Shown: positions 54,901 through 64,000 of the stretch, piece after piece
How the letters are laid out: every line of letters begins with the position of its first letter
Numbering within the stretch: position 1 is the stretch's first letter
Assembly: GCF_000471905.2 (NCBI RefSeq)
Contig: NW_006499481.1
Span: 103,049 to 167,048, forward strand
Direction: 5' to 3'
DNA: 64,000 nucleotides
From: Amborella trichopoda
Taxonomy: Eukaryota; Streptophyta; Magnoliopsida; Amborellales; Amborellaceae
The notes under the pieces: generated by a model
Database searches by the model: none
What the model saw: the letters and a program-made list of their open reading frames with translations, nothing else
Told to the model about the DNA's origin: nothing
Program-made: the position numbers and the translations under genes

Positions 54901-56950
54901 GCAACATCACACTCATCAGTCATCACCTCATTCTGACATGTCTGATCTACAACCTCCTTCTTTAATAGATTGCTCACCACCATTGTCTATCTCTCTTACT
55001 TCAAATTAGATTCATCACCCACAATGCAACATGGTTTACCTGAAGAACCCATAGAAGTCTCACCTATACCCCTACCTCCATCCTCTCGCTCAATACGACC
55101 TCTTAAACATTTGTCTGACCACCAGGTTTACTCTGCAACCATTCCCTCTCTGAACTCCACCTCTAAACCCATAAGAACAAAACATCCTATTGAAAATTTT
55201 ACCTCAGGAGAGAGATTGTCTTCAGCTCATAAGGCATTTGTAACACAAATTTTTTCAAATTCAAGAACCAACCACCTATGAAGAAGCTGCCTTTGATACT
55301 GGGTGGCAAGTCTCAATGAAAGAGGAGATAGACGCACTCAAAAGGAATTATACTTGGGAATTAGTGTCATTGCCTCTAGTTAAAAATATGGTGGGCTCAA
55401 AGTGGGTGTACAAAGTTAAGGTTAGATCAGATGGTTCAGTTAAAAAGTCAAAGTCCATACTAGTGGCCAAAGGGGTTTATTCAAGAATATGGTATTGATT
55501 ATGATGAAACTTTCAGTCCAGTTGTGAAGACACCCACCATTCGATGCATTCTGGCCTTATCATCTATGTTGAATTGGAAACTTCATCAATTTGATGGGAA
55601 AAATACATTTCTTCATGGTGATTTGAAAGTAGAAGGGTACATGCAGCAACCTAAAGGATTTGAAGATCCCTTACGGCCACACCATATTTGCAAACTAAAA
55701 AAAGGCAATTTACAAACTCAAGCAAGATCCTCGGGCATAGTTTGAGAAATTCAGTCGTCTATTTCATAGCATTGGTTTTGAAATGAGCAAGGTTGACTAC
55801 TCCCTATTTCAAAAAAGATTATCCTCAGGTATTATCCTTCTTCTAATTTATGTGGATGACATCATTGTTATTGGAAGTGATATTAAGGGCGTTGAATATA
55901 TTAAGAAAGCATTGATGCTCAACTTTGAGATGAAGGATATTGGAGAATTGAAATATTTTTTGGGTAATGAAATTCATCGGTAAGAAAAAGACATTGTTCG
56001 ATTTACTTTCTAAAACCAGGATGTTGGGGTGCAAACCTATTTCCACCCCGGCTGAAATGAATACGAAGTTAAGGAATGAAGAAGGGGAGTTATTACATAA
56101 TCCTACCTTGTACAGAAGTGTCATTGACAGTCTAAAATATCTCACATTTACACGTCCTGATATTGCTTATACAGTGAATACAATGTGTCAATTTACGCAA
56201 ACTCTTAGACAACCTCATTGGGAAGCCACCAAAAGAATTTTGAGGTATTTAAAGGGTATTATACGTGATGACATGTTCTATACTTCTTCAAACTCACCTG
56301 ATCCCAAAGCATATTCTGATGCTGATGGGCGGGGTGCCCTAATGATCGTCGGTTCATTACATGATTTTGTATCTTCTTGGGAAAGAGTTTAATTTCCTGA
56401 AGAAGCAAAAAACGATATCAAAATCTAGTACAGAGTCAGAATATCAAGCAATGAGTATTGTAGCTCTATACTTCTTCAAACTCGCCTGATCCCAAAGCAT
56501 ATTCTGATGCTGATTGGGCGGGGTGCCCTAATGATCGTCGGTTCATTACAGGATTTTGTATCTTCTTGGGAAATAGTTTAATTTCCTAGAGAAGCAAAAA
56601 ACGATATCAAAATCTAGTGCAGAGTCGGAATATCAAGCAATGAGTATTGTAGCAGCAGAAATCACTTGGCTACGCATGCTTCTTAAAGAAATTGGAGTTG
56701 CCACAATTAAGCCAATCATTCTAAGTTGTGATAATCGAAGTGCCATGCGATTAGCCATCAATCATGTCTTTCATGCTCGCACCAAACACATAAAAGTTGA
56801 TTATCATTTCATTAAAGAGAAGGTAGTATCATGACATTTGTTCTTTCATCAATTTGTAGGCATATTTACTAAGGCACTTACAAGATCAAGACACGAAAAG
56901 TCCATAGCTAAGCTCTGAATGCACAAGATGCATGCTTGGCTTTAAGGGGT

Positions 56951-57134
56951 TGTTAGAGAGAGACTTGTCTTTTGAAATATTGTATAGGGCTTTAATCATT
57001 CTTTTATTCTTTATCTTTAAGGGTAAATATGTCCATTGTATACATAAGTATACTACATACTTAATCTAAAGAGGTATGAAATGGATGGTGGTGTCCTCTT
57101 CAATATCTCTCTTTAGGGTTTCATAAGTTTAACA
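56951..57134 (+). repeat. 3' LTR of the downstream Copia
   Basis: 184 bases, preceded by the purine tract GCTTTAAGGGGT. It differs from the 5' LTR by substitutions and a roughly 20-base length difference near its start, so insertion is not recent. It ends about 200 bases before the start codon of the LURP-one-related gene. Confidence 0.88.
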
Positions 57135-57223
57135 TACTATAATATTCCCAAAATAAAGGAAAAAAAAAAATTCCAGGTGGAAGCCCATCTACCTCTCTTT
57201 CAATTTGTTAACGTAATAAGAAG

Positions 57224-57225
<2 letters not shown>

Positions 57226-57262
<37 letters not shown>

Positions 57263-57285
57263 GGTGGTGGTGGTGGTGGTGTGGG
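57226..57285. repeat. (AG)n and (GGT)n microsatellites in the leader of the LURP-one-related gene
   Basis: About 34 bases of (AG)n followed by eight GGT-like triplets, just upstream of the ATG at 57338. GA/CT runs in 5' leaders are common in plant promoters and can bind GAGA-type factors; a role here is inference. Confidence 0.8.
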
Positions 57286-57337
57286 TGGTGTTATAAAGGT
57301 TGGGAGGGAAGCGGCGGAGAAGGAGAAGGGGAAAGGG

Positions 57338-60243
57338 ATGGAGGCGATAGTGGAAGAATGTTTCTGCAACAAGGAAGAAACCCTACTAACGGTGCTAAAG
57401 ACTTCGGTGTTCTTTGCAGGAGATGGATTCGCGGTGTATGACCCCATGGGACAGCTATTGTTCCGAGTTGATAGCTATGGGGGGCCCGATAACAAAGACG
57501 ACAGGAATGAGCTCTTCCTTATGGATGCCTCTGGCAAATGCTTGCTCACCGTCCGCCGTAAGGTGCCTTACTTTACCTTCCACACAGATCACGTTTTTTT
57601 TTTTTTTCCTCTTCTTCTGGCCCATATTTGGAGGGGCCGCATTATTTTACCCCGATAGCTTTATTGTGATCTTTAGCTGAAAAAACAAGCAAACAAACCA
57701 TTATTGTTACCATAGTCTCAGTGAATTTATGTTGCAGGATATTGAATAAAAAAATTTATGAGGCCAAAGGGTTTTTGTGTTCAAAGTTTTATTACTTGAG
57801 AAAACTTTCCTGAGATTAAACGCGCCTGCCTGTACTACTTGTTAAGAACTATTGTTGGGGTTTTAAAATCCTAGATCTGCCAAGGCCGGCCATGTAATGA
57901 AGTGAGAGGGACAAATGATGTTCATGAAAATCCTACCTCTAATGAATAATCTCACCCACCCAGGTGATGCGTTCTGAATGAATCAAAGACTGTTCCACTT
58001 CCAACATCAATCAGCCCATCTGCCCTGCCATTCCCTTCCCTTCCCTTCCCTTCCGAGTCTGGGATCATTTTGACCTCACGGAATCGAGACTTTTGGACTC
58101 AGATACTATTATTTTGACATGGGTCTCCCAGAACCACGGGATTTTTTCCCATGAGATAAATAAAAATCAATTTTTGGCCGTCAAATTTCGGGTGGGGTCG
58201 GGCCGGACCAAAAAGATCTTTAGCGCATTGTTGCTATTATTATTATTTATCATTTTCGATTTCTTTATCCCTATCCACGCTCAACCCAAACAAAATTTGG
58301 GAACCTCATCACCAGGGTACGCCACATTTCCAAAGGAAAAGGGCGTGGACTCATGAAATCCATCAAACAAACAAGCAAATAAAAACAATTTCATTGCATT
58401 CGACGAACTAATCCTAACCTTCAACAAGTATCCATCACGCCGGTCCTCCTTGGCCCTAGCGCGCCCTGTTTACCGTAAGGCGGGCCCACGCCTGCCTCTG
58501 ACCAGGTTAAAGGGGCCTTGCCCCGGGCCAGATAGAATTACAAAATCAAAGAAAAATAGGGTCAGGTTGATCCTGGCCGGCCTTCTTGTGCCCTGGTACT
58601 TGGCCCATTGTGGCTCGGTCCTGGCCTGAACTCAGGCCACATTCCCTAAGTTTTTAGGGTCGAGCTGGACCGACCTACCAATACCCATAAATAAAGATCT
58701 TTTGAGCCGGGATGGTGCAGCCCGGGTCCGGCACAAAAATATTTTTGGCCTGCCTAACCTCTCCCATGCAGCCCAAACCCTGGTCGAAACTTGGCCCAGG
58801 CCAGCCTTGCAAACAAGGTGCCTCAAAAGAACTAGCCATAGAACATTAAGTCAAATTATAAATTGATTATTCAATTATCATATTGTACGTTAATATGAGC
58901 TGTTTTTTAAAACGCAAATCATATGATCAAATAATTTTGTTATTAAAAAATCATATTCATCAATTATAACTAAAATAAAAAAAAATCAAAGAAGTTGAGA
59001 TAAATTGGAGATTTATTAGAACTCTACTTTGCAAGGATAGATTGTTTTTTCATGTCCATTATTTTAAATTTACTATTTTTTAAGCAAATATATTTCATAG
59101 TTACCTTAAAGAACTAATAAATTATCATGGTTCTTATTTTCAAATGCCAAATTGTGTCGAAAGATGCCATTTTGGTGCCAAAAAGCTCTGCAATGGCCTT
59201 AAACTCTAGTTTAATCCATAATTATAAATTTATTTAAAAATTAGAAAATATAATTATTTTTACGATAAATTTATCCTAATACCCATAAGAGATGAACTAT
59301 TTAATAGTTTACCTAATTGCAACTATTCCATCTCATGATCACGTTTCTTTTGATAAGTGTTTTGAAATTAAATAAAAAGATATGGGTAATTATAAAATTT
59401 AATTAAAATTATAAAAATATAATTATTTCTATGAATGATTTATCCAAATACCCATAAGGAGTGAACTATTTAATAGTTTACCTAATGGCAATTATTCCAA
59501 CTCATGATCATGTGTCAGTATTTTGAAATTAAATAAAAAGATAGGGGTAGAATATCAAATAATTCATCTCTCATAGACCATTGAATGAATTTCTTACTTT
59601 TATTTTGAAAATAAAATTAAAATTTGAAAAAAATTAAAGTCTAACATCTATTTTATTTATTTATCCATGAAACCTTAGAGATTCCTGCTATTTATATCCC
59701 ATATAAAAAAGACGTCACAGTCAATTTAGTAATATGGTGAGGGGTTGTTCCCCTAAATGTCGCATATAATTCATTATTGTGCGGTGCGCAATAATGGTGT
59801 TGTTTGAGCGATTGTGACAGAGGCCGAGCCTTCACAATCGATGGGAAGGGTTTATTGGAGAGAAAGAGGAGGGTGATAAGCCAATATTCAGTGTGAGGAG
59901 GTCATCCATCATCGGAAGCTCAAGTGTGACCGTAGAGGTGTACAATAAGCGCAATGAGTGTGAGTACCTGCTGATAGAGGGCTCATTCTCCCGGCGCTGC
60001 TGCACTGTGTACAAGAGTGCTTCCAGAGAAGCAGTTGCAGAGATCAAACGCAAAGTCGCAACAAGTTCTATTGATGATCATGATCATGTGATGCTTGGGA
60101 AGGATGTCTTTTGCCTCTGTCTAATGCCCCGCTTTGATTCTGCATTTGCTATGGGTCTTGTATTGGTTCTCGATCAAATTGCGGGAGAACCACCTTTTGG
60201 AGATGGAGAAGAACAACTCCTCCCCACATCTCCTACCTCGTGA
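57338..60243 (+). CDS. LURP-one-related (LOR, DUF567) protein, two exons
   Basis: Member of the plant LURP1/LOR family, which has a Tubby-C-like beta-barrel fold; some members act in defence against oomycetes, but the role of this one is not known. Exon 1 is 57338-57562, exon 2 is 59821-60243, with a phase-0 GT-AG intron of 2258 bases; total 215 residues, normal for the family. Seen: VLKTSVFFAGDGFAVYDPMG and FRVDSY (barrel strands near residues 18-47), ELFLMDASGKCLLTVRRK, then RPSLHNRWEGFIGE at the exon join, KPIFSVRRSSI, YLIEGSFSRRCCTVY-like sequence, and VMLGKDVFCLCLMPRFDSAFAMGLVLVLDQI at the C-terminus. I chose the ATG at 57338 because family members start close to the first conserved strand; an in-frame ATG at 57281 would add 19 residues. 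No frame break. An LTR lies directly upstream. Confidence 0.93.
57563..59820. other. Intron of the LURP-one-related gene
   Basis: Contains (TTCCC)n at 58029-58053, a GC-rich patch with repeated GGCC and CCTGG words at 58440-58810, and AT-rich DNA with a two-copy repeat after 59230. No coding sequence recognised. Confidence 0.6.
59230..59560. repeat. Two-copy tandem repeat, period about 169 bp
   Basis: GAACTATTTAATAGTTTACC starts at 59294 and at 59463. Flanking words (AATACCCATAAG before, TCATGATCA after, then TTTTGAAATTAAATAAAAAGATA) keep the same order in both copies. Confidence 0.88.
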
Positions 60244-61396
60244 TTTTGTTGTTGTGGTTGTTGGTGGTGGTGCTATTTCCCCCTCTCTCTATTTTTATTT
60301 ATTTGCTTATCCTGAAGCTGGAATGTGCTGCTGGTTCGATTTTGCCAAGCTTTACGGCATGCAATGTTTCTTTAACTCCATTTTCTTTTTTCTCCACATT
60401 GTTTTGCTTGTAGGTTAGTTATAAAATTGTGATGCTCGTCACATTGACCATGAAACGAGTGCTCAAATCATCGATTATACAAGGACATTTTGCAATTTTT
60501 GTGTATGCTACTGAGAGGTGGAATGACTTGGGGCACTGCTTGTAAATTTCTCTGCAGTTTTAGGAAGGGGTAAATTTGTTTGCCCACAGATCAACAAAAA
60601 AAAGGGATTACATAGAACAATTGCTATGAAAAAGCAAATTGATGGAGATTCTAAAATATCATTATAAATTCCCTATAGCAAGGGACATAGAAAGTTTTTC
60701 CTGTACATAAATGGGGGAGAAGGGACGTAGTAATTTGCTATAGCAAGTCTGAATAATTCAATTTCGAACTCTTTGCTGCAATGAAATACATCTGACCATG
60801 GAGGCAACAATCTGAGGTTCTCTTTTTCATGTCTTTTTACTGCTCCTGATTTAGCGTCACATTTCACCAGAAAATGGATGGGAGGCCGTGTGACTCCTAA
60901 CGCTTTCTGCATTCCCATTAGCTCTCTCCTCGAGGGCAATATGCTGGGGCTTTTTAGCAGATTCAGAGCAAATTTTTTAAATTTAAGGGCAGTTTACTAG
61001 CAACAACTTATCCCTCTCTCTTTGAGTTTTTTTTTTTTTTCATTTTTAGATTGAGGAGGGCAGAGTGGGGTTTGGGTTAGGCTTCAGAATGATAAATCAG
61101 GCAACTAGTGTTCCATGAGAAGAAGCATATCAAGGAGGACCAATGGAGTTGTTAGTCAAGAAAAAAAAGGGCGACCGATTGAGTGATCAAAAATTTTCTT
61201 TTGAAAGTTTTTAATGTAATTTATTTGGGACCATTTATCTTTTGTTACACGGAGGTCATGGACAACTCTAGCCATCCAATTTCAAATTGGATAGTTTGCT
61301 CAATGTGACAAAGTCTAATAAATCCTTTTTGAATTTTGAATCGCGTCAATGGCACATTCAAAACCACTCTCAAGAAATTGAGAGAACAATATTCGT
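60244..61396. other. 3' flank of the LURP-one-related gene
   Basis: No further gene supported. The minus-strand open frame at 60673-60939 (88 residues) has no domain I recognise. Confidence 0.5.
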
Positions 61397-63148
<1,752 letters not shown>

Positions 63149-63301
63149 ACAGTGCAAAAAGAAGAAGGGAGAAACTAATGAGGTTGAAGATTGGATTTTG
63201 GTATCCAAAAAAAAGTTATGAGGGATGAAGAGAACTTCTTATAGGGAGAAATGAATTTTTTTTTTGTAGAGAGGGAGATACGAAATTACTCTTACTATTA
63301 A

Positions 63302-63499
63302 TATACATGGTTGAAGCTTATTCCAAAGGAAGTTAAGTTTGATCGTCATTTTCACAAATGCAAGAAACTTTATGGCACTGGTGATCTATTCACACTAAGA
63401 TTGCCATCAGTTTGGACAACTTTTCTGGATCGTTATGTTCATGAAGTTGTTTTAATCTCACCAAAGCAATGTGAAGTTACCAACGTACTTCGGATTTGA
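63302..63499 (+). CDS. Unassigned coding-like stretch, possible exon
   Basis: I do not recognise it. The frame reads WLKLIPKEVKFDRHFHKC, then KKLYGTGDLFTLRLPSVWTT and FLDRYVHEVVLISPKQCEVTN; its balanced composition with Trp, Cys and His looks like real protein, unlike the AT-rich surroundings. The first ATG is at 63311, but the sense frame runs upstream of it. There is no obvious start context or splice pair, so it may be a lone exon, a captured gene fragment or a transposon piece. Confidence 0.35.
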   Translation, partial: YTWLKLIPKEVKFDRHFHKCKKLYGTGDLFTLRLPSVWTTFLDRYVHEVVLISPKQCEVTNVLRI

Positions 63500-64000
63500 A
63501 CTGTGCTAAGGCTGAAGTGACGAATATAATGTATCGATTTCATAAAGTAACCTACGATTTAAAAGAGCAATGATCCAATTCAACCGTTATATCATGGTAT
63601 AATGCAACGACATTTCTAGAAAATCATATTTGTTGTATTTGTATGATCTCAAATTTTGCACACACACTCTCTTCATCTCAATATTCAATTCCCCCCTAAA
63701 AAAAAAGTTTAATTTGAAGTCTATATATGGTCAAAATGAGTCACTTACAAAAGCAAATCAAAACCATTCATTTTGTGAATTTCAAGATCTTAGCCTTTAT
63801 AAACTCAAAATCATTTTTTTCTTTTTTAACATTGTTTATCTAATGATAATAAAACCATCCAAAAAAATTAGAAATGAAAAAAAATCCTTCTAAAGCCTAG
63901 ATCTAAACATCTTACCAAAATAAACGGCCTATGTTAATTGGGCTAAAAAAATACCTTCTAAGTTATATTTTCAATTTTTTCTTTTTTTATGATTGTTCAT
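63500..64000. other. AT-rich end of window
   Basis: Nothing recognised. The open frame at 63630-63893 is Lys/Phe-rich and follows base composition only. Confidence 0.5.

Larger units (their letters stand above)
51792..57134 (+). mobile_element. Ty1/Copia LTR retrotransposon, both LTRs present (fossil)
   Basis: 5' LTR 51792-51955 and 3' LTR 56951-57134 (TGTTAGAGAGAGA to AACA; shared GGGCTTTAATCATTCTTTTA and TTTCATAAGTT). A perfect tRNA-Met primer site TGGTATCAGAGC follows at 51956. Domains in order: gag (about 52640-53330), a knuckle remnant near 53480, the pre-integrase/integrase region (about 53860-54790, with YTPVQNGVTERKHR-like sequence near 54355), reverse transcriptase (about 55300-55990, QFDGKNTFLHGDLKVEGYMQQP, YVDDIIVIGSD) and RNase H (about 56150-56840, ending CDNRSAMRLAINHVFHARTKHIKVDYHFIKEK). 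About 5.3 kb, close to normal Copia length. It carries multiple breaks and is not active. No matching target duplication was found. Confidence 0.93.

Overview
This is nuclear DNA from a flowering plant. The evidence is: intron-rich host genes whose protein families are plant-type (a NOT2/VIP2 subunit of CCR4-NOT and a LURP-one-related protein), plant L1-type LINEs with an RNase H domain, RTE LINEs, Copia elements primed by initiator tRNA-Met, Mutator-like MITEs, and a fragment of chloroplast rbcL lodged in the nucleus. Species cannot be told from the sequence. Three runs of N (3523-4007, 15113-16026, 47001-47199) show a draft assembly, and one of them appears to be a false join.

Layout. 1-2634: 3' part of an L1-type LINE. 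2635-13250: mostly AT-rich intergenic DNA with a small unassigned minus-strand gene or gene fragment (4564-6310) and several terminal-inverted-repeat elements (5595-5794, 8940-9075, 10589-11947). 13290-48367: one host gene, NOT2/VIP2, on the plus strand. I can place 14 exons; they join in frame to about 628 residues. Its introns hold most of the window. Intron 2 (about 8.5 kb) carries an RTE LINE that was itself split by a 2.4 kb solo LTR. The 19.7 kb intron between 23617 and 43272 carries a second RTE piece, a Copia element (26218-34930) that is host to an L1 LINE, two RTE pieces and a MITE, a minisatellite, a G-tract cluster, and an L1 LINE abutting an inverted Copia fragment.

48368-57337: intergenic, with a short-interior LTR element (50206-51559) followed by a Copia element with both LTRs (51792-57134). 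57338-60243: a two-exon LURP-one-related gene whose start codon lies only about 200 bp past the Copia 3' LTR. 60244-64000: a minus-strand Copia 3' half (61397-63148) interrupted by an rbcL fragment, then AT-rich DNA with one unassigned coding-like stretch.

There is no operon-like or defence-like system here. The notable biology is how transposons have reshaped one essential-looking gene: an RTE tail has been inserted into the last coding exon of NOT2 and gives it a new C-terminus, and a central exon part appears to have decayed and been replaced in the reading frame by a downstream splice acceptor.
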